This document shows positions 1-9,057 of a stretch of 64,000 nucleotides of DNA, piece by piece. The notes below the pieces were generated by a model. That model worked only from the letters and a program-made list of their open reading frames with translations. It made no database searches and was not told the origin of the DNA. Each line of letters opens with the position of its first letter. The stretch's first letter is position 1. The position numbers were made by a program, and so were the translations under genes. The DNA is from Bacillota bacterium (GTDB lineage Bacteria > Bacillota_A > Clostridia > Lachnospirales > Lachnospiraceae), in contig JAEYMU010000043.1 of assembly GCA_023407175.1 (NCBI GenBank), positions 62,001 through 126,000 of the forward strand. Reading direction: 5' to 3'.

Positions 1-2663
1 TCAATATCATACACCTTCACCGGATATTCGTCTGAGGTAGAGCTTATGTTCTGTAAATGGTTGGCAACTCTTCCAATATACGGAGCATCATTCACATTCT
101 CTACGGTAACCTGAAAGGTTATCGTATCTGTAAGGCTTCCGTCGCTGACGGTCATTGTAATGGTTACAGTGCCGGTCGCATTTTCAGCTGGTATAAAGGT
201 AATTGTACGGCTGCCTGCGCTTTTTCCTAATATAATGCCGCCCCAGGTAGGTATAATTGCATCATTGGAGGAGACTGCCGATACAACAAGTGCCGCTTCA
301 TTATTATCAATATCACTTACCGTAAAGGTAAAAGCTGAGGATATCATATCCTCAGAGATTGTTTTATTAGAAATAGGATCAAAAACAGGTGCATCATTCA
401 CGGCTTGAATTACAACGGTCAATACTTTCGTGGTAATACCACCGTTTTCATCCTTTGCACGGATTGTTATTGTCACTGTACCGCTGGCATTGGCAACCGG
501 CGTAAGCTTAATTGTCCTGTTGGCTCCACTTCCATTAATTGCAATGCCACTCTCTGCAATAATATTCGTATTACCGGATATTGCTTCCAGAATAATATCA
601 TTCGCAGCAGTTTCCACATCGCCTACTGTAATACTCAAGGTTCCGGTTGAGCCATCCTCACTGATGGTCTGGGTTCCCGGAATTGTCAGGGAAGGAAGAT
701 CATTGACCGGCTTGACCTCTACCGTAAAGGTAATGGTTGCTATGCCACCGTCCAAATCCTCAACCGTTAAGGTAATGGTTGCTGTACCGCTTAAATTCGC
801 TGCCGGAGTAAGATTAATATATCTCTTTCCTGTTGTACCAGTGAGTTCGATCTTGCTCTCCGGAAACAGGACTGTATTCGAGCTGCTTACGGTAACAACC
901 AGCGCGCTGGCCAGGGTTTCCACATCCTCCACCGTAAACTCTATCCTTCCGGTTGAAACATCCTCATTTATTGTCTGGTCAGCCACCTGGCTAAGCTTTG
1001 GTAAATCATTTTCGGAGGCTACCAATATCTTGAAGCTGATTTCCGAATACTTATCCCCGTCACTGACGGTAAGGGTAATATTGGCTGTTCCATACTGGTT
1101 TTCTGCCGGGTAGAAGGAAATACTTCTTCCGGCCCCTGTACCGGAAATTACTATATTCGAGGCTGGGATAAGCGCCGTGTTATCAGATATGGCAGTAATG
1201 GTCAGAAGGCTTATTTCATTATCGATATCCCCTACCGTAAAGGCTGCTGTCTTTGATGAAGCATCCTCATTCATGCTCTGATCTGCAATGGCGCTGATTG
1301 TCGGCGCATCATTGTCAGGGGATATCGTAATCACAAAGGTCATTGCTTCCGAGCTGTCCTTGCCTCCGTCCTCTGTCCCGCCGTTATCAGATAAAATTAC
1401 GGTAACGGTGGCAATTCCGTTGGCATTCTCTTCCGGGGTAAAGGTTAAAATACCCTCAGGGCTAATCTCCGGCCCTGTCTGAAACAAAGTATCATTGTTG
1501 GTGGTGACATGAAATGTAACTATTTGGTCTACTTCCAAAGTATTTCCTCTGGATATTGCAGTCGCCCATGAAGCACTGTAGACCCCTGAATCCTCACCTA
1601 CGGTAATATTGCTGCCCTTTGTGAAAAATGGGGCGTCATTCACTGACACTACAGTGATAGAAAACGTTTGATCTGTCGATGTATTCGAACCGTCTCCGCT
1701 GTCGGATAAGGAAATGCTCACATTTGCCGTTCCGTTTCGATCCGCAGCAGGCTTATAGGTCAAATTACCGGTTGCCGGGTCAATTGCAGGAAGCTGCTCA
1801 AATAATCCGTCATTATCTATGGTTATGTTAAAGTGAAGCGTCTGGTCCGACTCATTGCTCGGACCGGCCGATATACCGGCCGCCCAGCCTGCTATCGTCT
1901 GCAGGGAAGCATCCTCCAGGACCGTCTGGCTACTGCCCGCCGTAAAGGAAGGCGTATCATTTACCGGTGCAATATGAATGGTTACGGTGGCCGGAGCAGA
2001 TTGAGCTTTGGAATCGCTGACCGTATAGGTAAAGGTTACCATACCATAATAATCACTGGCAGGGGTATAGGAAAAGGAGCCATCCGTTTCATCAATAACA
2101 AGTGTTCCGCCCGGTGGACCGGTCCCCTGCCAAAACACCAGGGTGTCGGCACCATCACTGTCTGTGCCCTGCAAAAAGTCACTTAGCACACTATCCTCAT
2201 TGATGTTGAAATTCAAATCCGATGCCGTCGGGATAGCATTGACTGTAATTGCGATCAGCGCCGCATCGGAAGTTGCCGAATTACTGTCGGTAACTGCAAA
2301 TTGGAAGCTGTCAGTACCGCTGTAATTTGTGTCAGGCGTATAAGTATACTGCCCTGTGGAGGAATTTAACGATACCGTTCCATGAAGGGGATTTACCGTC
2401 ACATTGTAGCTTAAAATATCCCCCAGATCATCATCGTGACCGGTAAGGGTTCCGTTGTAGGCAGTATTCTCATTCGTAATGAAGCTTCCTGAAACTGCCG
2501 TCGGCGTATGATTAATCTCTGTTGCAAGGGCCGTCTGCTTTGTATATTGCAGTGCTGCAAAGAGCAAAAGCACTGTAATGATCAGCTTCGATCTCACTAT
2601 AAATATGCCTTTCGGCTTTATCCTTTGCTTTTTGTAAAAGCGAGTTTTCTTTTGTCTGTCCAT
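1..2663 (-). CDS. Secreted cadherin-like tandem-repeat protein, C-terminus off the left edge
   Basis: At least 887 residues are visible. A basic N-terminus is followed by a hydrophobic stretch at about residues 24-42, ending near ALA-TE, which reads as a signal peptide. The rest is about eight complete repeats of roughly 90-110 residues plus a partial ninth. Each unit starts near a VNDAP-like linker, continues with an NED motif (INEDVST, ISEDGST, MNEDASS) and ends in an ITLTVSDGD-like strand. This is the pattern of bacterial cadherin-like/VCBS-type beta-sandwich domains of adhesins and surface proteins; the D, N and E residues probably bind calcium. The start ATG at 2661-2663 is preceded by GAGGGA. 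It is divergent from a SARP-type response regulator that may control it. The C-terminal anchor is not visible. Ligand unknown. Confidence 0.85.
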   Translation of the reverse strand, partial: MDRQKKTRFYKKQRIKPKGIFIVRSKLIITVLLLFAALQYTKQTALATEINHTPTAVSGSFITNENTAYNGTLTGHDDDLGDILSYNVTVNPLHGTVSLNSSTGQYTYTPDTNYSGTDSFQFAVTDSNSATSDAALIAITVNAIPTASDLNFNINEDSVLSDFLQGTDSDGADTLVFWQGTGPPGGTLVIDETDGSFSYTPASDYYGMVTFTYTVSDSKAQSAPATVTIHIAPVNDTPSFTAGSSQTVLEDASLQTIAGWAAGISAGPSNESDQTLHFNITIDNDGLFEQLPAIDPATGNLTYKPAADRNGTANVSISLSDSGDGSNTSTDQTFSITVVSVNDAPFFTKGSNITVGEDSGVYSASWATAISRGNTLEVDQIVTFHVTTNNDTLFQTGPEISPEGILTFTPEENANGIATVTVILSDNGGTEDGGKDSSEAMTFVITISPDNDAPTISAIADQSMNEDASSKTAAFTVGDIDNEISLLTITAISDNTALIPASNIVISGTGAGRSISFYPAENQYGTANITLTVSDGDKYSEISFKILVASENDLPKLSQVADQTINEDVSTGRIEFTVEDVETLASALVVTVSSSNTVLFPESKIELTGTTGKRYINLTPAANLSGTATITLTVEDLDGGIATITFTVEVKPVNDLPSLTIPGTQTISEDGSTGTLSITVGDVETAANDIILEAISGNTNIIAESGIAINGSGANRTIKLTPVANASGTVTITIRAKDENGGITTKVLTVVIQAVNDAPVFDPISNKTISEDMISSAFTFTVSDIDNNEAALVVSAVSSNDAIIPTWGGIILGKSAGSRTITFIPAENATGTVTITMTVSDGSLTDTITFQVTVENVNDAPYIGRVANHLQNISSTSDEYPVKVYDI

Positions 2664-2727
2664 ATAGTCCCTCTTTCCACTGAATAATATTTATATGAGA
2701 ATAAATGTTAAATGCTGATTCAAAATA

Positions 2728-2760
2728 ATTATAGCGCCTCACTTCTTACAAACTTCTTAC
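2728..2760 (-). promoter_or_regulatory. Promoter of the cadherin-repeat gene with SARP-type direct repeats
   Basis: On the minus strand two exact copies of GTAAGAAGT start 11 bp apart (2752-2760 and 2741-2749), followed by 7 nt and then a consensus TATAAT (2728-2733). There is no good separate -35; the repeats cover that region. SARP-family activators are known to bind direct heptamer repeats with 11-bp periodicity about 8 bp upstream of the -10. The neighbouring divergent gene encodes such a regulator, so this is its likely operator. Confidence 0.6.
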
Positions 2761-2922
2761 TAAGATGACACAATCTACTAAATCCTGATTTATTTTCATC
2801 CCTTTTATGAGACAAATTATTTGATCTATAAAAATAACTTGTAAAAATTTAAAATTGCGAATAATATGATATTGCATAGGCCTTTTATACTACTAAAATG
2901 ACACCTTGATAAGGAGATTTTT

Positions 2923-4071
2923 ATGCTCAAAGCGGTTATTGTTGATGATGAAATACCGGGAATTGAATATTTAGACCTGTTATTACAGGATATCGCCGAT
3001 GTCGAAGTGGTTGGAAAGTACTCCAATCCAAAAGAGGCACTCTATCTGATTCCTATCCTAAAACCGGATATCGTATTTTTAGATATTGAAATGCCCCTTA
3101 TGAACGGAATTACCTTCACCACTCTTTTAAACCAGATGAACATAACAACCCAGATTATTTTTATTACCGCACATGATAATTATGCTTTGGATGCATACCG
3201 GGTGTATGCCTTTCAATACTTATTAAAACCGGTGAATCCAAAGGAGCTTTTACAGGCAATTCTCAAGCTGGAAAGGCTTATTACTCCCCAGCAGCTGATC
3301 TCGGAATCTGATGAATTAAAAAATGAAGCAGCAAAACCCTTCATACGCTGCTTCGGAAATTTTGAAATATTAAATTCCAACGGAGAGCTGATTAAATGGT
3401 CCTCCGTAAAAACCAAGGAATTATTTGCTTTCTTTGCACTGCACAGGGATCAGCAGCTCGATAAATGGACTATCGGTGAGGCTCTATGGCCTAATTATAG
3501 CGAAAGTCAGCTTAACAATAATTTTCATACCACCTTATTTCGGCTCCGTGACATGTTTCATAATGAAAAGCTGTCCTGTCCCATCTTCTCCGGGAAGGGC
3601 AAACGAATGGGCTATCTCTTTTCTCCTGATGAATATGATTGTGATTTATACCGTTTTGATCTTCTTTTATCCAGGCATACGGTAATTACAAAGGAAAATA
3701 TTAGGGAATATGAACAGATGATAAGATTACTTCGCGGTGAGCTGCTGGATGACATCGACAGTCTCTGGTGTATACCCATCAAGGAAAAATATCGAACACT
3801 TATGATAAAAATTTTAGATGAGGTAAGTAACTATTACACCATCGAAGCTGAGTACGAAAAAGCTGTACAAGTCCTGAACCAAAGCCTGAACCTTGATTAT
3901 TTCAGAGAAAAAACGCATTCAAGCCTAATGCACCTCCTGTATTACAGTAAGGATAAGCAGGCCCTGGCCAGACATTACAGCAATCTGAAATCCGCTTTTA
4001 GAAAGGGATTGGACACCGAACCGGATCATACACTTGTAGAACAGTATCGGCAATTATATACAGATCTATAA
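2923..4071 (+). CDS. Response regulator with SARP-type output (REC, winged helix, BTAD)
   Basis: The protein has 382 residues. Residues 1-120 are a receiver domain with the acidic pair at D8-D9, phospho-acceptor D54 (FLDIEMP), T82 and K102 (LLKPV). Residues 140-230 look like an OmpR/SARP winged helix, with motifs including ELFAFFAL and LWPNYSE. Residues 240-382 are helical and match a bacterial transcriptional activation domain with TPR-like repeats. A good Shine-Dalgarno, AAGGAG, lies 6-7 nt upstream. No sensor kinase is adjacent. It is divergent from the cadherin-repeat gene, whose promoter carries 11-bp-spaced repeats. The stop codon is one base from the end of the convergent suhB-like gene, and no terminator lies between them. 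Confidence 0.9.
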   Translation: MLKAVIVDDEIPGIEYLDLLLQDIADVEVVGKYSNPKEALYLIPILKPDIVFLDIEMPLMNGITFTTLLNQMNITTQIIFITAHDNYALDAYRVYAFQYLLKPVNPKELLQAILKLERLITPQQLISESDELKNEAAKPFIRCFGNFEILNSNGELIKWSSVKTKELFAFFALHRDQQLDKWTIGEALWPNYSESQLNNNFHTTLFRLRDMFHNEKLSCPIFSGKGKRMGYLFSPDEYDCDLYRFDLLLSRHTVITKENIREYEQMIRLLRGELLDDIDSLWCIPIKEKYRTLMIKILDEVSNYYTIEAEYEKAVQVLNQSLNLDYFREKTHSSLMHLLYYSKDKQALARHYSNLKSAFRKGLDTEPDHTLVEQYRQLYTDL

Positions 4072-4072
4072 T

Positions 4073-4834
4073 TTATCTTATACCATAGAATTCCTCATAT
4101 GCCTTTGCCGATGCCGCAAGTACCGGGCAGGACAGGGTATATGGCAGTTCTCCACGATCCATGGTGCTGATACAGCCTCCCGCCTCCTTAAGAATCAGGG
4201 AGGCACCCGCATAATCCCATGGAGACAGGATTAATTCAAAATAAATTGCATAGCGGTTAGCCGCTACATAACAGATATCAAGTGCGGCGGAGCCGCTCCT
4301 TCTGATATCCAGGGCAATATCATAAAGCTTTCTGGCAAGCCGGAAGGTTTCCTCCGCCTTTTCCCTGTTATATGGGCAGGTTCCAATGGCGGCAATCCCC
4401 TCGCTGATGGAAAGGCCCGATACGATAAGCCTGCGCCCGTTCAAGTATGCTCCCTTCCCCTTCTCGGCATAAAATAATTCATTCAGGTACGGATTATAAA
4501 CCACACCCAGAATAATCTCTCCCTGATATAATAAACCGACGGAGATCGCACTGTGACGGTAATCAAAAATAAAGTTCGTTGTACCGTCAATCGGGTCTAT
4601 AATAAAGCAATATTCGGCATTTGATTCTGTCCTGCTTTTATCCTCTTCTCCGATAAATCCTGCATCGGGCAATACCTTCCCAAGCTCCTGGTACAGGAAA
4701 TTCTGAACCTCCACATCATACTTCGTCACAAAATTAGCCCTGCCCTGCTTACTCTCTATCCCGTCCCTGATATGATGGGCGCTTAGCATAATTTGTCCCG
4801 CCTCTTTGACAATGTTTTTAATCTTTTCTAACAT
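4073..4834 (-). CDS. suhB: Inositol monophosphatase family protein
   Basis: The product is 253 residues, the usual size for the family. It carries the metal-binding motifs of Mg-dependent, lithium-sensitive phosphatases: GEED near residue 62, DPIDGTTNF at 80-88, and a C-terminal WDYAGA where the Asp is the third metal ligand. Family members hydrolyse inositol-1-phosphate or related sugar and nucleotide phosphates in the cytoplasm; the substrate here cannot be told from sequence. The gene is followed by the convergent SARP gene after one base. Upstream, a hairpin terminator separates it from gpsA, so it probably has its own promoter. The symbol is by family resemblance only. Confidence 0.85.
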   Translation of the reverse strand: MLEKIKNIVKEAGQIMLSAHHIRDGIESKQGRANFVTKYDVEVQNFLYQELGKVLPDAGFIGEEDKSRTESNAEYCFIIDPIDGTTNFIFDYRHSAISVGLLYQGEIILGVVYNPYLNELFYAEKGKGAYLNGRRLIVSGLSISEGIAAIGTCPYNREKAEETFRLARKLYDIALDIRRSGSAALDICYVAANRYAIYFELILSPWDYAGASLILKEAGGCISTMDRGELPYTLSCPVLAASAKAYEEFYGIR

Positions 4835-4900
4835 ACTTCTTCACCACACACTTTCTATTTATAGCCTATGTATCACCGTTATTCGCTGCTCTCATTCCAG

Positions 4901-4934
4901 AAAAGGAGGACATGAATGATCATGTCCTCTTTTT
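4901..4934 (-). terminator. Rho-independent terminator after gpsA
   Basis: A stem of about 10 bp (AGGACATGA with TCATGTCCT, plus an outer G-C) has a 4-nt loop ATGA. A-tracts and T-tracts on either side give U-runs in both directions. It lies 8-40 nt past the gpsA stop and ends the der-plsY-gpsA run. Confidence 0.8.
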
Positions 4935-4941
4935 ATACTCA

Positions 4942-5952
4942 CTATTCCCACTCCAGGGCTCTATATTCTTTTCTTCTGTCTCTGCCAAGCAGGTCTGTCA
5001 AAGCCTCATTGGCCGTCTTTCCCTCAAATAAAACCAGATTGATCTGCTCAACAATCGGCATCTCCACTTCATTCAGCCTTGCAAGCTCCAGGGCAGCTTT
5101 GGCAGAATTAACGCCTTCCACAACCTGATTTACCTGCTTCATGGCCTCCTCCATGGTCTTACCCTGTCCGATCAGATTACCGGCATTCCAGTTACGGCTG
5201 TGCTTGCTGGTGCAGGTCACAAACAGGTCGCCAAAACCGGACAAACCGGAGAAGGTTTCCATCTTTCCGCCCATTTTTATGCCCAACCGGCTGATTTCGG
5301 CCATTCCTCTGGTCATTAATGCTGCTTTTGTATTATCACCATAGCCAAGACCATCCACAATACCGGCAGCCAGGGCAATGACATTTTTCAGTGAACCGCC
5401 CAGTTCAATTCCCATAATATCAGGGCTCGTGTATACACGAAACAGCTCTGTCATAAATATATCCTGGATAAACTTGGCGATTTCCTTGGTTTCGGCTCCC
5501 ACTACAATTGTAGTAGGCACCCCCCGACTTACTTCTTCCGCGTGACTGGGTCCCGAAAGCACTGCGATATTCGCCTGGGGCAGCTCCTCCTTTAGAACCT
5601 GTGATAGGGTATATAAGGTCCCATCCTCAATTCCCTTGGATACATTAACAATAATCTGCCCATCCTTGATATAAGGCTTTGCCAGATTAGCTGTTGACCT
5701 GATATAGGGCGAGGCAACCGCCATGACAATCAAATCCTTGTCCTCGCAGGCTTCCTCCAGATTAAGCGTTATCTTTATCTCCTCCGAAAGCTCCGCCCCC
5801 GGAAGGTTCTTCAAATTCTTGCGGTTGCTTTCCAGCATTTTCGCTTCATTTTCAATTTTTGTCCATACGGTTACATCTTCTCCCTTACCGGCAAGTAAAA
5901 TTGCCAGTGCACAGCCCCAGGTTCCTGCTCCTAATATACCAATTTTCCTCAT
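4942..5952 (-). CDS. gpsA: NAD(P)H-dependent glycerol-3-phosphate dehydrogenase
   Basis: It makes sn-glycerol-3-phosphate from dihydroxyacetone phosphate for phospholipid synthesis. The 336 residues start with a Rossmann motif (GILGAGTWG, 5-13). Other landmarks are NVSKGIE with K106, SGPSHAEE at 133-140, and GGSLKN with catalytic K189. The start has an ideal AGGAGG 5-6 nt upstream. It follows plsY, which uses its product, so substrate and acyltransferase are made together. The length and all catalytic residues are normal. Confidence 0.97.
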   Translation of the reverse strand: MRKIGILGAGTWGCALAILLAGKGEDVTVWTKIENEAKMLESNRKNLKNLPGAELSEEIKITLNLEEACEDKDLIVMAVASPYIRSTANLAKPYIKDGQIIVNVSKGIEDGTLYTLSQVLKEELPQANIAVLSGPSHAEEVSRGVPTTIVVGAETKEIAKFIQDIFMTELFRVYTSPDIMGIELGGSLKNVIALAAGIVDGLGYGDNTKAALMTRGMAEISRLGIKMGGKMETFSGLSGFGDLFVTCTSKHSRNWNAGNLIGQGKTMEEAMKQVNQVVEGVNSAKAALELARLNEVEMPIVEQINLVLFEGKTANEALTDLLGRDRRKEYRALEWE

Positions 5953-5978
5953 AAGCTCCTCCTAATTCTGTTGCAATT

Positions 5979-6605
5979 TTATTTGTTCTCTAGCTTTACT
6001 CTCTGTCCTATTTTATTCTCGGTACCGTTTAACAAGCGTTTAATATTCGACCGATGCTTGAAAAATGCCAATGCCATAAAAACTAATGACACAATCAGCA
6101 TATGTAGATTACCCGGGTGCCTGAATGAAATCCAAATTGGGAATAATATTGCAACAAATAAGGAACCGAGGGATACATATCTGGTAATGGCCACGATCAG
6201 AACAAATAAGGGCAGGCCCACCGGAATAATCAGCGGGTCAAAGGCCGCCAACGCACCGCCGGTTGCCGCAATTCCCTTTCCTCCCTTAAATTTAAGCCAG
6301 ACAGGAAAGTTATGGCCGGCTACTGCGCCAAGGCCCGTATATAAGGCCAGCAATTGGGCATAATCATAGGCTTGAAAGAAAACCAGCCTTACCAAAAGAA
6401 TCGGTATGACAGCCTTTAATGCGTCTCCCACCAGGGTAACCGCTCCTGCCTTAGCCCCCAGGGTACGCAGCGCATTGGTGGTTCCAATATTACCGCTTCC
6501 ATAGTTACGGATATCCACCCTATTTATCTTTCCGATAAAATAACCGGTTGAAAAACACCCAAAGATATATCCAAACAGCAGGCAGAGTATAATTCTGGGA
6601 ATCAT
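5979..6605 (-). CDS. plsY: Glycerol-3-phosphate acyltransferase PlsY
   Basis: This integral membrane enzyme transfers an acyl group from acyl-phosphate (made by PlsX) to glycerol-3-phosphate. The 208-residue protein is mostly hydrophobic, with about five membrane segments. Signature loops are GSGNIGTTN at 37-45 and GHNFPVWLKFKGGKG at 97-111. It begins immediately after the der stop codon (no gap) and is followed by gpsA, giving a der-plsY-gpsA operon. Its partner plsX lies elsewhere in the window at about 31.5-32.6 kb. Confidence 0.96.
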   Translation of the reverse strand: MIPRIILCLLFGYIFGCFSTGYFIGKINRVDIRNYGSGNIGTTNALRTLGAKAGAVTLVGDALKAVIPILLVRLVFFQAYDYAQLLALYTGLGAVAGHNFPVWLKFKGGKGIAATGGALAAFDPLIIPVGLPLFVLIVAITRYVSLGSLFVAILFPIWISFRHPGNLHMLIVSLVFMALAFFKHRSNIKRLLNGTENKIGQRVKLENK

Positions 6606-7931
6606 TTATGCGTTCTCCTTTCGTTCCCTGATGATAAATTTTAATGAAGTTCCTGAAAATCCAAAGGCTTCACGTACTTTATTCTCGATATAGCGGGTGT
6701 AGGAAAAATGCATCAGTTCCTTGTCATTCACAAAGATGACAAAGGTCGGCGGTTTTACGGAAACCTGGGTGATATAGTACAGCTTCAGGCGTTTTCCCTT
6801 ATCTGAGGGCGGCTGCTGCAGGGCTACCGCTTCCATCAGAATTTCGTTCAATACGCCGGTTGCAATCCGAAGATTTTGATTTTGAATGACTATTTCTATT
6901 GTTTCAAACAGCTTATGGAGCCGCTGTCCGGTCTCGGCCGACAGGAATAATATCTGGGCATATGGCATGAAGGACAGTATCTCCTTGATATCATTTGTAT
7001 ATTCCTTGACTGTTTTATTATTCTTCTCAATCAGGTCCCATTTATTCACGGCAATAATCATTCCCTTGCCCCTGTCATGGGCAATACCTGCAATCTTAGC
7101 ATCCTGCTCGGTAACACCCTCTGTTGCATCAATAACGATTACCACCACATCAGCACGCTCCACGGCAGTTACCGTCCGTATGATACTAAAACGCTCCAGC
7201 TCTTCCTTGATCTTGCTCTTTCTTCGCAGCCCGGCCGTATCGATCAGAACATAATCCTTTCCGTTACGGCGGATGGGCGTATCGATGGCATCCCTTGTGG
7301 TCCCGGCAATACTTGATACAATTACCCGTTTTTCACCGACCAGCTTATTTACAATAGAGGATTTGCCCACATTGGGCTTGCCCACAATCGCAATACGAGG
7401 ACGTTCATCCATAGCCTCCTCAGTATTTCCCTTATTAAAATACTTTACAACCTCATCCAGCATATCCCCGAAGCCAAGCTTGCCCGAAGCTGAAACCGGG
7501 CAGGGATCGCCGATACCAAGGTTATAGAATTCGTATACCTCCGGCATCAACTTCTCAAAATTGTCTACCTTATTTACAACCAGAACTACGGGCTTTCCGG
7601 AGCGCCGCAGCAAATCAGCGACCTTGGAATCTGCGTCCACAAGGCCCTGGCGTACATCCACAAGAAATATGATTACATCCGCCGTATCAATTGCAATCTG
7701 TGCCTGCTCCCTCATATAGGAAAGCATTTCATCCCTGCTGTCCGGCTCAATACCGCCGGTATCTATCATAGTAAATTGTGTGTTCAGCCATGTAACATCG
7801 GCATAAATGCGGTCTCTGGTAACGCCGGGATGATCCTTTACTATGGAAATCCGTTCCCCGGCCAATGCATTAAAGAGGGTTGATTTTCCCACATTCGGCC
7901 TGCCAACAATGGCTACAATCGGTCTGCTCAT
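6606..7931 (-). CDS. der: Ribosome-assembly GTPase Der (EngA)
   Basis: This is a double-GTPase that assists maturation of the 50S subunit. The 441 residues contain two Ras-like domains: first P-loop GRPNVGKS at 10-17 with DTGG at 57-60 and NKVD at 120-123, second P-loop GKPNVGKS at 184-191. A C-terminal KH-like domain ends in a basic tail. The ATG has GGAGG 7-8 nt upstream. A candidate promoter and a small candidate ORF (7928-8077) lie just upstream; that ORF's stop overlaps the der start. The plsY start abuts its stop. Confidence 0.97.
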   Translation of the reverse strand: MSRPIVAIVGRPNVGKSTLFNALAGERISIVKDHPGVTRDRIYADVTWLNTQFTMIDTGGIEPDSRDEMLSYMREQAQIAIDTADVIIFLVDVRQGLVDADSKVADLLRRSGKPVVLVVNKVDNFEKLMPEVYEFYNLGIGDPCPVSASGKLGFGDMLDEVVKYFNKGNTEEAMDERPRIAIVGKPNVGKSSIVNKLVGEKRVIVSSIAGTTRDAIDTPIRRNGKDYVLIDTAGLRRKSKIKEELERFSIIRTVTAVERADVVVIVIDATEGVTEQDAKIAGIAHDRGKGMIIAVNKWDLIEKNNKTVKEYTNDIKEILSFMPYAQILFLSAETGQRLHKLFETIEIVIQNQNLRIATGVLNEILMEAVALQQPPSDKGKRLKLYYITQVSVKPPTFVIFVNDKELMHFSYTRYIENKVREAFGFSGTSLKFIIRERKENA

Positions 7932-8077
7932 TTATAACCTCCAAATTTTATCATAATCCTGGTATTTCCAAAATTATTTTTATATATTGAGTCAATGAAG
8001 GACTTTCCATCTGATTGTACAATACGCATTTTGGTTTGTAAAGCACTTTCCATGTCACTCATCCATGCAAAGATCAA
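7928..8077 (-). CDS. Candidate 49-residue ORF coupled to der
   Basis: A TTG codon at 8075-8077 follows AAAGGAG with 5-nt spacing and opens a 49-codon frame. Its TGA stop overlaps the der ATG in an ATGA arrangement. It begins about 33 nt after the pgeF stop. The residues (for example [15 protein letters not shown]) match no family I know. The signal and the overlap argue for translation and for coupling to der. Against it, the start is TTG and a promoter-like sequence (8014-8042) lies inside the frame. It may be real or a chance frame. Confidence 0.33.
   Translation of the reverse strand: MIFAWMSDMESALQTKMRIVQSDGKSFIDSIYKNNFGNTRIMIKFGGYK
8014..8042 (-). promoter_or_regulatory. Candidate promoter for der-plsY-gpsA
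   Basis: TTTACA (8037-8042), a 17-nt spacer and TACAAT (8014-8019) lie about 85 nt upstream of der. The match to sigma-A consensus is good at both boxes. It lies within the candidate 49-residue ORF, so one of the two calls may be wrong. Confidence 0.45.
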
Positions 8078-8110
8078 TTTTACTCCTTTGCCGTAATGCA
8101 TCGAAGCTCT

Positions 8111-8956
8111 CTAAATTTCCAGACTTAAGAAAGCGGCCAGACTTCCCCGCTTTCCGCCCATTTTGCGGTGAGAAAATAACAAATCGCTGTTGCAGCAGGT
8201 GCATACTCCACTGATATGGATATTCTCCGGGCGCAGGCCGGCTTCTGACAACACGATGCGGTTTGCAGCCCACAAATCACATTGGTATTTCCCGCAATCC
8301 TTTTCTATCAGGATGTCCTTCCAATCGGAGGGAAAGGCGCTTTTGAATTCCCTTGCAACCTCTTCTCCAATTTCATAGCAGGCCTGACAGATGGAGGGGC
8401 CAACGACCGCAAGAATACCCTCCGGATCACTGTCAAAGCTTCTTGCCATTTCCTCCACTGTAATCCTGCCAATCTTTGCTACCGTACCGCGCCACCCCGA
8501 ATGGGTCAGCCCAATTGCTTTTTTCCTTAGATCAACAAAATATAAGGGAACACAGTCCGCATATTTGGTAACCAGTACCAGCCCGGGCCGGTCTGTAATC
8601 AATCCGTCAATCTCCTCATAATCCGCCGGAACAAAAAGTCCCTTTCCACGGTCCTCCTCCGTCACTCTGCGAATGTTTGTCTTATGTACCTGCCTGGAGA
8701 TAACAATGCTGTTTACATCGACTCCCATGCTTTCCATAATCCTTTTATAGTTTTCCACAATATTGTCCTGAGTATCCTGATCCGGACTGGAATCCACCCC
8801 AAAATTCATAGTGGCAAACACACCGCTGCTGACTCCGCCCAAACGGGTAGAAAATCCATGGCGGATATAGGGCACTTCCGACAATACAGGAAATGTTATA
8901 TAGGGAACCTCTTTTGTAAAATCTATCTGTGCAGCATCGCTGTTCTCAAATTTCAT
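8111..8956 (-). CDS. pgeF: Peptidoglycan editing factor / polyphenol oxidase family (YlmD, YfiH)
   Basis: Family members are zinc-binding enzymes of the laccase-like DUF152 fold, reported to act on purine nucleosides and to correct misincorporated L-Ser in muropeptides. Visible landmarks are RHGFSTRLGG near the start, QVHKTNI, ADCVPL, THSGWRG and the C-terminal CTCCNSDLLFSHR; the His and Cys residues form the metal site. The Met at 8956 is preferred over the frame start at 9010 because AAGAAAGG lies upstream of it and the resulting 281 residues match the usual length. It is downstream of yraN in the same direction. Confidence 0.85.
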   Translation of the reverse strand: MKFENSDAAQIDFTKEVPYITFPVLSEVPYIRHGFSTRLGGVSSGVFATMNFGVDSSPDQDTQDNIVENYKRIMESMGVDVNSIVISRQVHKTNIRRVTEEDRGKGLFVPADYEEIDGLITDRPGLVLVTKYADCVPLYFVDLRKKAIGLTHSGWRGTVAKIGRITVEEMARSFDSDPEGILAVVGPSICQACYEIGEEVAREFKSAFPSDWKDILIEKDCGKYQCDLWAANRIVLSEAGLRPENIHISGVCTCCNSDLLFSHRKMGGKRGSLAAFLSLEI

Positions 8957-9057
8957 AGGGTTGGCCTTTCTTTGGAAAGCATAATCACTTATATCTATCA
9001 TATGTAACAATCACAGGGATATACGATATCCGCCGTAATACCGGCCTGCTGTGCCAA

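Noticed and set aside
160..2325. Several long plus-strand ORFs opposite the cadherin-repeat gene
   Set aside because: They mirror the repeat structure of the minus-strand gene, lack ribosome-binding sites and have biased hydrophobic composition typical of antisense frames.
8055..8273. 72-residue minus-strand ORF overlapping the pgeF end
   Set aside because: It lies in another frame of pgeF, which has full family motifs; no Shine-Dalgarno supports it.
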